DNA of 64,000 nucleotides, taken from assembly GCA_025057975.1 (NCBI GenBank), contig JANWUV010000001.1:186001-250000 (forward strand), given 5' to 3'. Made by a program: the position numbers and the translations under genes. Source of the DNA: Chloracidobacterium sp. (GTDB taxonomy: Bacteria > Acidobacteriota > Blastocatellia > Chloracidobacteriales > Chloracidobacteriaceae). Below are positions 10,001 through 15,853 of this stretch, in pieces. Positions within the stretch are counted from its first letter, which is position 1. Every line of letters starts with the position of its first letter. Below the pieces are notes generated by a model, which was not told the origin of the DNA, made no database searches, and was given only the letters and a program-made list of their open reading frames with translations.

Positions 10001-10110
10001 CGTTGCGTGTGGACGCGGCGTACCTGCTTGATCCGCCGTTTTATGTGGCGACGCCCAACCGCCGACTCACCAACCTCCAGGTTCACATCACCTTTGGGCA
10101 GGCATTTTGA
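7066..10110 (+). CDS. Omp85/BamA-family outer membrane protein with about seven POTRA repeats
   Basis: A 1014-aa protein expected to insert beta-barrel proteins into the outer membrane. A hydrophobic segment at about residues 56-80 (VIWLALTLSFILMSAGMAAQA) is the signal peptide. The long region before it makes the start uncertain, and ATG 7141 is an alternative. Seven POTRA-like units can be counted from strand/turn patterns such as VADVTFDGDILFPAEEL, VQEVRIVGTDALRY, VVAVRFTGNQLLDTERL and INRVIIGTRGRTSEQTL. The C-terminal barrel starts at about residue 670 and carries the family motif GGPTTLRGLGFEQ, ending with the final strand LQVHITFGQAF. E. coli BamA has five POTRAs and TamA has three. Its 3' end overlaps the convergent thioesterase gene by 28 bp. 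Confidence 0.9.
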   Translation: MTRLPGWRGGRRWETGGDSENNSCPMSASGRKTTTQWPPTAFPKLPRRTQQPTKWSIPVIWLALTLSFILMSAGMAAQAQNILPAVQEAGALAVTQPPIGRLDGRTITRLDIEVKGGLPSEPSLGEAIGLQVGESLTAARLRAALVRLHRSEQVADAEVWTAADGAEGVQVRFVITRQLRVADVTFDGDILFPAEELRTRLAALERGNRITARALAEGEENLRLFYRERGYFQATVAARVSAPNDAARARVTFVVRPGPQAIIGDWWIDGDLKIPRADFDAKIIRHPVGTPYAIDFIQSDLQRIRALHLARGYLDPRISEPRVAFDPTTNRVAVSVSINSGPLVTVNITGFAFRREEQRQLLPILRDGGLDDLTLEEGARRLLVALQQRGYFFAEVDWSRQRLVGEERVVVTYTIEPYRRYRVQEVRIVGTDALRYRDVAGDFKTRPASLIPPSRGLVTEDTLARDAEVILRDLRNAGYLQAQVTERRIGVGLNDQSLTVLFQVEPGPRAQVVAVRFTGNQLLDTERLSRVLALSPGDFVTQEQVRADLERLKALYLSEGFAEARVRQELEEVNGDPARVYVVYEIEEGRRFTINRVIIGTRGRTSEQTLRRFLGVRPGERLRRDRLTQAEQALYATGAFRQVLIQTPYVRAAGPTEALADVTLDVIESKPYTLAYGFGYQTNDGPRGSFELSNANMFGRLEVGSVIVRLSRREQLAQVSYQFPRFNLPRVTTLTDGVTAPILISGLFQRQARVSFTTQRLAALVQSELRFGAQSALIFRYRLQNVRVLDLRVSNPPLQRLDVPLNLGTLSATYVRDTRDVPLDATRGGFISADLTLATPYIGGSERFVRFLGQFQGYRRAAERSPVVLAGRLQVGLAQPYGESRTLPISERFFSGGPTTLRGLGFEQAGPRDPVTDAPIGGNALVAATGEVRFPVLQNVEGAVFYDVGNVFARIADINFGCMTNSLGGGFRLKTPLGPLRVDAAYLLDPPFYVATPNRRLTNLQVHITFGQAF

Positions 10111-10574
10111 AGCGGCGCTTTATCGGCGTGTGGAGCGTGCAACAGCGCGTCGTAGATGTTCGACGGCAGGCGGATGACCCGTCCGTGTGCGTCAGTCGGG
10201 AGATGCAGGGTGTCGCCTGTCGCCAGCAGCGTCTCATCATCCTCGCGGTGGACGGTATAGGCAAAGCCAACCTGCCGTGAACGCAGCGTCGTCAGGCGCG
10301 TCTCAATGCGCAGCGCGTCGTCGTATCGTGCGGCGGCGTGATACCGAACGCGCGCTTCAGCGACCACGAGCCGGACGCCCGCCGCCTCCATATCGCGGTA
10401 GGTGAACCCGCAGGCGCGGCAGTAGTCCGTTCGCCCGACCTCCATCCAGACCAGATAGTTGGCATGGTAGGCGACGCCCATTTGGTCGGTTTCGGCGTAG
10501 CGCACCCGCAGGCGCGAAATGACAGCCGGCATTTCAATCAGCGAGCGGTCGGAAGATATCGGACGTTTACCCAT
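10083..10574 (-). CDS. Hotdog-fold acyl-CoA thioesterase (YbgC/4HBT family)
   Basis: A 163-aa cytoplasmic protein of the 4-hydroxybenzoyl-CoA thioesterase group, which hydrolyses acyl-CoA or acyl-ACP thioesters. The signature YAETDQMGVAYHANYLVWME contains the catalytic Asp of the ETDQMG motif. A matching second half (RYHAAARYDDALRIETRL) completes one hotdog unit, and such enzymes work as dimers or tetramers. It starts 12 nt after the stop of the radical SAM gene and is the last gene of the atpC / Lgt-like / radical SAM unit. That position suggests it releases or trims an acyl chain connected with that enzyme, but this is inference. Substrate length cannot be read. Confidence 0.87.
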   Translation of the reverse strand: MGKRPISSDRSLIEMPAVISRLRVRYAETDQMGVAYHANYLVWMEVGRTDYCRACGFTYRDMEAAGVRLVVAEARVRYHAAARYDDALRIETRLTTLRSRQVGFAYTVHREDDETLLATGDTLHLPTDAHGRVIRLPSNIYDALLHAPHADKAPLQNACPKVM

Positions 10575-10586
10575 GGACGTGCATCA

Positions 10587-12008
10587 TCATCCGCCGGCCG
10601 GCACCGCGGCCGGTTGTTGACGCAGCACATTGAGCTGCGCTTCGCGTCCGTCGCGGTAAAACAGGTTGAAGGTGTCAAACGGGATGAGGCGCCCGTCGGG
10701 ATGGACAATATGCACGCATGACCGCTTGACCGAGCGAATGTCAAGGCTGTGGGCGTCCATAAACTGCACGATCAAAATCCGAAAGACATTTTCATAAGTG
10801 AACTGCTCCGGCACGCTCACGAGCGGCAGGCAACACAAAAGCTGCTTGAGCGAAACCGCCTGCATTGCTGGCGAGTGTCCGGTTGAAAACGTCTTGAAAA
10901 TCTGCTCGCGCAACGCCGGGCTTTGCTCGTAAATGATCGTGCTGCCCCCGCTGTTGAGCAGGAACTCCGGGTCAATCAGGCCCGTCAGCGGGATGACCTC
11001 GCCGCCCAGCCTCAGCGCGTAAGCCATCGCTAGACAGTCGGGATGACACGGCACGGGGAGTATGTCCTGCGGCTTGAGCCACGGCGTCTGGCGGAGGATT
11101 GCCTGCCGAACTTCACTGAGCGTCAGGCGGTCGCGCGCCGGATCGAAACGCTCCGTGCGGCCGGCGACCTGTACCGGCTGGAACGTCACGCCCCGGACGC
11201 ACGAATGCTGAAGCGCGAACGCGATGATGTCGCCGATTTCATCGTCGTTGACACCCTTCTTGAGCGTGACGACCAGCGTCGTCGAAACCTTCAGGCGGTC
11301 GAGGCGTTCGAGCGCCCGCTCGCGTACCGTACGCAAATCCACGCCGCGCAAGTCGCGCAGGGCGTCCGCCCGCAGCGAGTCGAACTGCAAATAGATTTCA
11401 AAGCCCGGCATGTAACTCGCCAGCCGCTCGGCGAAGGCTTCATCCTGCGCGATGCGCAGCCCGTTGGTGTTGACCATCAGATGCTTGATGGGACGGCGTC
11501 GCGCGGCGTCAAGAATTTCAAAGAACTGCGGATGAAGCGTCGGCTCGCCGCCGCTGATTTGCACGATGTCGGGTTCGCCCTCGTTCCGGACGACGCAATC
11601 CAGCATGAACTCAACCTGCTCCAGCGAGCGGTGCGTCGGTCGGTGCGGTCCCGACTCGGCGTAGCAAATCGGGCAGGTCAGGTTGCAGTGGTCGGTGACT
11701 TCCACGATGGTCAGACAGCCGTGCTGCTCGTGATCGGGACAGATGCCGCAGTCATAGGGGCAGCCATACTGGATCGGCGTGTTGAATTGCCTGACGAGTT
11801 GGCCGGGTTTGAGAAAAGCGCGCTGCTGTTTATAAAACGCCGCGTCGGTCGAGATCAGCACCCGCTCGCGTCCGTGTACGGGGCAAAACTTGTGCATGAA
11901 CACCCGGTCACCCTCGATGACGATTTTGGCCTCGACCTTGCGGTGGCAAGTCGCGCAAATCGCATTAGTGAGTTCGTAAAACACGTACGGACGGTCAGCC
12001 ATGCGCAC
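10587..12008 (-). CDS. Radical SAM enzyme of the MJ0619 / tetraether-synthase-like family
   Basis: A 473-aa iron-sulfur enzyme. The N-terminus has a rubredoxin-like set of ligands (Cys18, Cys21, Cys42, His45 in CATC and FCPVHG). It is followed by an auxiliary-cluster segment (Cys83, Cys87, Cys90, Cys98 in GCPYDCGICPDH) and the radical SAM motif CNLTCPIC (Cys108, 112, 115). GGEPTLHP and the LMVNTNG strand belong to the SAM-binding barrel. This layout is that of COG1964, first annotated as a pterin methyltransferase and later shown in Methanocaldococcus (MJ0619, Tes) to join lipid tails. Near the C-terminus IPFDTFN stands where the second family member here has SFCAYN, so one Cys is lost. It overlaps the Lgt-like gene by 14 nt. 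The substrate is not proven. Confidence 0.85.
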   Translation of the reverse strand: MRMADRPYVFYELTNAICATCHRKVEAKIVIEGDRVFMHKFCPVHGRERVLISTDAAFYKQQRAFLKPGQLVRQFNTPIQYGCPYDCGICPDHEQHGCLTIVEVTDHCNLTCPICYAESGPHRPTHRSLEQVEFMLDCVVRNEGEPDIVQISGGEPTLHPQFFEILDAARRRPIKHLMVNTNGLRIAQDEAFAERLASYMPGFEIYLQFDSLRADALRDLRGVDLRTVRERALERLDRLKVSTTLVVTLKKGVNDDEIGDIIAFALQHSCVRGVTFQPVQVAGRTERFDPARDRLTLSEVRQAILRQTPWLKPQDILPVPCHPDCLAMAYALRLGGEVIPLTGLIDPEFLLNSGGSTIIYEQSPALREQIFKTFSTGHSPAMQAVSLKQLLCCLPLVSVPEQFTYENVFRILIVQFMDAHSLDIRSVKRSCVHIVHPDGRLIPFDTFNLFYRDGREAQLNVLRQQPAAVPAGG

Positions 12009-12789
12009 GCTCTCCTTCGGCTGTCGGAAGTAGCGCCACTAAACCATGCGGCCGACGCCTAAGCCGCCACAGGGTGTAGCCGGCTGCGCCCATCCCCAGC
12101 AGCGCCGCCGTTTGAATCGCGGTGAGTCCCCACGGATACACGAACGGGCGCGGCTTGATGAACTCCACCGTGAAGCGAAACGCTAGATACGCGAGCAGAA
12201 AGCGGCGGAACAGCGCGCCCGGCGGGTCCTCTGCAGAAGCCGTCCGGCGCAGCGTCACGCCGAGCGCCGTGAGATAGGCGATTTCGTACAACTGTGTCGG
12301 ATGGCGGCGCAGGCCGTCGCCGAAGTCCACGCCCCACGGAAGTCCTGTGAGAGCGCCGCATGTGCCGTCGGTCAGCCCGGTGAGAAAACACCCGACGCGA
12401 CCAATCGCTATCCCGACCAGCAGCGGAACCACGTAAGCGTCGCCGGTCGCCTGTCGGACGCCCGCTAGTCGCTTGGCGGCCTCGACGCCGGCCCAGCCGC
12501 CCAACAGCCCTCCGACAATGGACTTACCTTCGAGCCAAATGAGCGGGTTGGCGCGATAGCGCCAGTAGAGCGTCGGCGCTTCCAGCCATGCAAGCAGCTT
12601 GGAGCCAAGCCATGCGCCAAAGAGGCACCCGACCAGCGTCCAGACGGTTTGCTCAACGGTGAGTCCGCTCGGTTGACGCCGCCGCGCCCGGACATACAGT
12701 TGAAATCCGACCGTGTAGGCCAAGACCTCGCAGACAAGATGAATTGGGACGACCACCCCCGGCAACCGGATGTCATACGGAAAGTTCAT
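11995..12789 (-). CDS. Lgt-like (prolipoprotein diacylglyceryl transferase fold) membrane protein
   Basis: A 264-aa polytopic inner membrane protein. The Lgt family moves a diacylglyceryl group from phosphatidylglycerol to a prolipoprotein cysteine. Family landmarks are GKSIVGGLLGG (residues 88-98), GRVGCFLTG (130-138) and RRHPTQLYE (161-169). The canonical catalytic His in the HGGLIG segment is Val here, and the Asn/Glu of GNFINGE are Cys and Leu. It is therefore a paralogue whose transferase activity is doubtful. The ATG at 12789 gives a normal N-terminus; longer versions would run back into atpC. It lies 31 nt after atpC and overlaps the radical SAM start by 14 nt, so coupling with that enzyme is likely. 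Confidence 0.82.
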   Translation of the reverse strand: MNFPYDIRLPGVVVPIHLVCEVLAYTVGFQLYVRARRRQPSGLTVEQTVWTLVGCLFGAWLGSKLLAWLEAPTLYWRYRANPLIWLEGKSIVGGLLGGWAGVEAAKRLAGVRQATGDAYVVPLLVGIAIGRVGCFLTGLTDGTCGALTGLPWGVDFGDGLRRHPTQLYEIAYLTALGVTLRRTASAEDPPGALFRRFLLAYLAFRFTVEFIKPRPFVYPWGLTAIQTAALLGMGAAGYTLWRLRRRPHGLVALLPTAEGERAHG

Positions 12790-12820
12790 GATGCTCACGG
12801 GGGCGCACGGCGGCCGACGG

Positions 12821-13240
12821 TCAGCGTGACTGGTAACGTTCGGCGGTTTTGACCCGTACCAGCGCGGCTTCAACTTCAGCGCGCAGGCGTGAGAGGTCGT
12901 CATCTGGGCGTTCCGATTCAGCTTGCTTGAGGGCCAGCTCGGCTTCACGCAGTCGCGTTCGCGCCTCCTCGATGTCAATGTCTTCAGCGAGTTCGGCGCG
13001 TTCGGTCAGCACCGTCACGCGGTCGCCAAGCACCTCCACAAAGCCTTGGGAGACAAACGCTAGTGTTTCTTTGCCGCCCTGCCGGTAGGTCAACAGCCCG
13101 GCGACGCTCAGTTGCGACATCAGCGCGGCATGGCCGGGTAGAACGCCGATTTCCCCATCCAGCGCCGGTAAAACAACTTCATCCACCGTCTGGGACAGTA
13201 GCGCCCGTTCGGGCGTCACGATGTCGAGTGTAAGAGGCAT
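12821..13240 (-). CDS. atpC: F1Fo ATP synthase epsilon subunit
   Basis: A 139-aa subunit of the F1 central stalk that couples and inhibits ATP hydrolysis. The N-terminal beta-sandwich reads LTLDIVTPERALLSQTVDEV, with EIGVLPGHAALMSQL and the LAFVSQGFVEVLGDRVTVL strand. A two-helix C-terminal domain rich in Arg, Glu and Ala follows. The length is normal for the family. The ATG at 13240 was chosen because the family begins at this point; upstream in-frame residues have no homologous character. No other atp gene is nearby, although atpC usually follows atpD. The gene heads the unit that continues with the Lgt-like and radical SAM genes. Confidence 0.92.
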   Translation of the reverse strand: MPLTLDIVTPERALLSQTVDEVVLPALDGEIGVLPGHAALMSQLSVAGLLTYRQGGKETLAFVSQGFVEVLGDRVTVLTERAELAEDIDIEEARTRLREAELALKQAESERPDDDLSRLRAEVEAALVRVKTAERYQSR

Positions 13241-13400
13241 ATCGTTTGAAAAACACCCTTTTTGTGCCAGAGTATATCCGGCGGCACGATACCAGCCTCC
13301 ACCCCTGCGTGGAAGCCGGCGGACGATAGTGAACCGATGTGCACGCTGGCGCAGCATAGCGCAACCTATCGCTTGAGTTTGGAACTAGAGGAGATAACTC

Positions 13401-13814
13401 ATGGCTGTTGAAATCACTGGCAAGTACCTTGGCGCACTGCGCGTCGAAATGCATCACGGCCCGTCGGGCGCAACCCTTCAGACGACGGCTCCGGCGGACA
13501 ACCACGGCGACGGCAATGGCTTTTCGCCGACGGATTTAGTCGCAGCAGCGCTTGGGTCTTGCATGATGACATTGATGGGGATCGTCGCCCAACGCGACAA
13601 TCTCGACCTTTCCGGCGCGCACTTTCGCGTCGTCAAACATATGCACACCGCATCGCCGCGCCGCGTGGGCGCGTTGCCGATTACCTTTCACCTCCCCAAC
13701 CACATTCCCACTGAAGCTCGCCCTAAGCTGGAACGCGCAGCGCTGACCTGCCCGGTGCATCACAGCCTGCATCCCGACATCGAAATGAATGTCGAGTTTC
13801 TCTACGATCTGTGA
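13401..13814 (+). CDS. OsmC-family peroxiredoxin-like protein
   Basis: A 137-aa OsmC/Ohr-family protein, usually a thiol peroxidase acting on organic hydroperoxides. The N-terminal DNHGDGNGFSPTDLVAAALGSCMM stretch holds the first conserved Cys (in GSCMMT, about residue 54). The second is in ALTCPVHHSLHPDIEM (about residue 117). The spacing and surrounding residues fit the YhfA/OsmC branch. GAGGAG lies 8 nt before the ATG. The gene is divergent from atpC and stands alone; a hairpin with a T-run at 13839-13869 follows it. Confidence 0.9.
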   Translation: MAVEITGKYLGALRVEMHHGPSGATLQTTAPADNHGDGNGFSPTDLVAAALGSCMMTLMGIVAQRDNLDLSGAHFRVVKHMHTASPRRVGALPITFHLPNHIPTEARPKLERAALTCPVHHSLHPDIEMNVEFLYDL

Positions 13815-13823
13815 ACGGCAGCG

Positions 13824-13852
13824 TTGACAGCCGTGCGGCGGCGGCGTAATGT
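13824..13852 (+). promoter_or_regulatory. Promoter of tRNA-Gly
   Basis: TTGACA at 13824-13829, a 17-nt spacer and TAATGT at 13847-13852. A start near 13859 would leave a leader of about 13 nt before the tRNA. The perfect -35 box and 17-nt spacing match the other tRNA promoter at the right end of the window. Confidence 0.55.
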
Positions 13853-13869
13853 CGTTGGCCGCCGTTTTT
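13839..13869 (+). terminator. Rho-independent terminator of osmC
   Basis: CGGCGGC (13839-13845) pairs with GCCGCCG (13858-13864), followed by five T at 13865-13869. It lies 25 nt after the osmC stop and overlaps the tRNA-Gly promoter and start region. Confidence 0.55.
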
Positions 13870-13871
13870 GC

Positions 13872-13943
13872 GCGGGCGTAGCTCAATGGTAGAGTACCAG
13901 CTTCCCAAGCTGGGTGTTGTGGGTTCGAGTCCCATCGCCCGCT
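13872..13943 (+). tRNA. tRNA-Gly (anticodon CCC)
   Basis: A 72-nt cloverleaf. Acceptor GCGGGCG pairs with CGCCCGC, the D-arm begins TAGCTC, and anticodon stem CCAGC/GCTGG encloses loop TTCCCAA with anticodon CCC. The T-loop is TTCGAGT and the discriminator base is T. CCA is not encoded. It reads the GGG codon. Confidence 0.95.
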
Positions 13944-13966
13944 CTGTCGCCTAAAGACAAAAATGA

Positions 13967-13990
13967 GGCGGAGCCAGTGGCTCCGCCTGC
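13967..13990. terminator. Bidirectional hairpin between tRNA-Gly and the subtilase gene
   Basis: GGCGGAGCC (13967-13975) and GGCTCCGCC (13979-13987) form a perfect 9-bp stem with loop AGT. A-rich sequence lies to the left and a mildly T-rich stretch to the right. It can end both the tRNA transcript and the convergent subtilase transcript. Confidence 0.65.
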
Positions 13991-14019
13991 TTGTTTGCGC
14001 CCTTTTGCGGCGTCCGGGC

Positions 14020-15480
14020 TTAGAAGTTGCGGAACAGCGCGTTAGCGTCTAGCGTCCCATTGCTCACACAGCGTCCGTTGAGCGACGGGATGCGATAAAC
14101 GCTGCTCAGGATATTGTTCTTGATGGTCAAGCCACGAGCGGAACGCCGCGCGGCGTACAGGGCTACAACGCCCGTGACGTGCGGGGTCGCCATTGATGTG
14201 CCGCTCAGCGAACCATAGCGGCTGGCCGGCAAGGTGGACTGAATGTTTGAGCCGGGAGCGCCAAGGTCAACACTGGTGCGACCAAAGTTGGAGAAGGACG
14301 ACAGCGCGCCGGTGCTCGTGATGGACGCAACCGCGATAATGTGGCTGTGATTGTAGCTGGCCGGGTAGGATGGGCGGGCGTCATTGTCGTTCGACGAGTT
14401 GCCCGCCGCCGCCACGAAGAGGATGTTGCGCGCCTGCGCCCGTGAAATGGCGTCATAGAGCGCCTGCGAATAGCCGCCGCCGCCCCACGAGTTGTTGGTG
14501 GCGACGATGTCCAGACCGTGCCGGACGCGCAAATCCGTGAAGTAGTCAATCGCGCGAATGGCGTTGGCTGTCGTGCCGCCCTGCGTGCCAAGGAACTTGC
14601 CCGAAATCATGGTCACGCGCCAGTTGACGCCAACGACGCCAATGCCGTTGTTGCCGACCGCGCCAATCGTGCCAGCGACGTGCGTGCCATGCGAGTCAAT
14701 GCTGGTCGAGCCAGAGGCCGGGCCGTCATACACTGTCCGGTCGTTGTTGACGAAATCCCAACCGTTCGTGTCATCTACGTAGCCGTTGCCGTCGTTGTCG
14801 CGGCCGTCCACCGGATCAAATGGGTTGACCCAGATGTTGGCTTGCAGGTCGGGATGGTTGACCTGAATGCCCTCGTCAATGACCCCGACGAAGATGTTGT
14901 GTGAACCCGTGCCGTTCGTAACGGAGGTTGACCATACGGCGGCCGCTTCGCTGCCATACGGGTTGCTTGTACCCGAACCGGTGTTAGCACCGTACATGCC
15001 CCACAGTGAGCCGTTGAGGAAGAGCGGATCGTTCGGCCGCGCCGCCTGCAACTTCGTGTAAATCCAGTTCGGTTCGACCGACTTAACAGCCGGATTGCCC
15101 TTGAGGATTTCACAGGCTTCCTTGACGCTCAACCCCGGCGGCAGCACCTCCAACTCAACTTCACCGGCGGCGCGCCCACCGGCACGCAGCGGCGTGCCTT
15201 CCTCCAGCATCCGCCGCCGGTCGGCTGAAAGCAGCGTTGTCGCACGCGATGCGCCGATCATGGCGCGCACCTGCGCCCGGCTACGCTCATCGGCGTCTTC
15301 ATAGAACTGAATGATGACTTGATTGGCGACATAGCGCGGTTCGCCAGCGACATCCACCGGGTACTCATCTTGCCCGCCACCCGCCGACGGGGGCAACGGC
15401 CGGCTGATCTGGCTAAAGGTCGTCGCTGTCAGACCGCCAGCAAACAGGAGCGCAAACGCATAAACCAGTGGCTTCTTCAC
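14020..15480 (-). CDS. Secreted subtilisin-like serine protease (S8 family)
   Basis: A 486-aa exported endopeptidase. A signal peptide (residues 1-24, KKPLVYAFALLFAGGLTATT) is followed by a prodomain (about 45-145) that resembles the chaperone/inhibitor segment of fervidolysin-type subtilases. The catalytic domain has VIDEGIQVNHPDL (Asp near 200), SHGTHVAGT (His near 264), the oxyanion Asn in NNSWGGGGYS, and SGTSMATPHV (Ser near 427). The triad is complete. The GTG at 15480 is chosen because GGAGGA lies about 10 nt upstream and it starts the signal peptide exactly. There is no C-terminal anchoring or P-domain. It is transcribed alone, divergent from the sigma-54 regulator. Confidence 0.93.
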   Translation of the reverse strand: MKKPLVYAFALLFAGGLTATTFSQISRPLPPSAGGGQDEYPVDVAGEPRYVANQVIIQFYEDADERSRAQVRAMIGASRATTLLSADRRRMLEEGTPLRAGGRAAGEVELEVLPPGLSVKEACEILKGNPAVKSVEPNWIYTKLQAARPNDPLFLNGSLWGMYGANTGSGTSNPYGSEAAAVWSTSVTNGTGSHNIFVGVIDEGIQVNHPDLQANIWVNPFDPVDGRDNDGNGYVDDTNGWDFVNNDRTVYDGPASGSTSIDSHGTHVAGTIGAVGNNGIGVVGVNWRVTMISGKFLGTQGGTTANAIRAIDYFTDLRVRHGLDIVATNNSWGGGGYSQALYDAISRAQARNILFVAAAGNSSNDNDARPSYPASYNHSHIIAVASITSTGALSSFSNFGRTSVDLGAPGSNIQSTLPASRYGSLSGTSMATPHVTGVVALYAARRSARGLTIKNNILSSVYRIPSLNGRCVSNGTLDANALFRNF

Positions 15481-15572
15481 GATTGGGATTCCTCCGTATG
15501 ATTGAACCGGAAAAATTTCTGGCGCGCAGGCGACAAAGCGCACTGTGCATCCAAGGAGGCAAGCAAATCACG

Positions 15573-15586
15573 CGCCAAACTTGGCG
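15573..15586. repeat. Short inverted repeat in the subtilase / sigma-54 regulator gap
   Basis: CGCCAA and TTGGCG separated by AC, about 90 bp upstream of the subtilase start. It is the size of a dimeric repressor site. No regulator is identified for it. Confidence 0.3.
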
Positions 15587-15780
15587 ACTGACATACAAAA
15601 CTTCGCCGACGGTGCGAGAACGTTTCGCGTCAAAGCACAGCAACGTAGCTGAAATGTTGAGTTTCCACGCTTTCCGGCCGTCGTTTGCGGTCGGTATCGC
15701 AAAAGAGCTTGAGAAGCGGTGCGACTTAACACTACCCTCACACTTGCATATCCAGTTCCGTCAATCGCCGCTTCCATGTC

Positions 15781-15819
15781 AAGCAGCTTACTGTCAAGCT
15801 GATTGACGGTAAGCTGCTT
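15781..15819. promoter_or_regulatory. 39-bp near-perfect palindrome in front of the sigma-54 activator gene
   Basis: AAGCAGCTTACTGTCAA (15781-15797), loop GCTGA, and TTGACGGTAAGCTGCTT (15803-15819). The 17-bp arms differ at one base. It lies 34 nt before the ATG at 15854. It could be an operator bound by the neighbouring regulator or a hairpin in its mRNA leader. No T-run follows, so a terminator is unlikely. Confidence 0.6.
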
Positions 15820-15853
15820 CACAATCACTTCCGTGATTGGGTGCGTCGCCACG

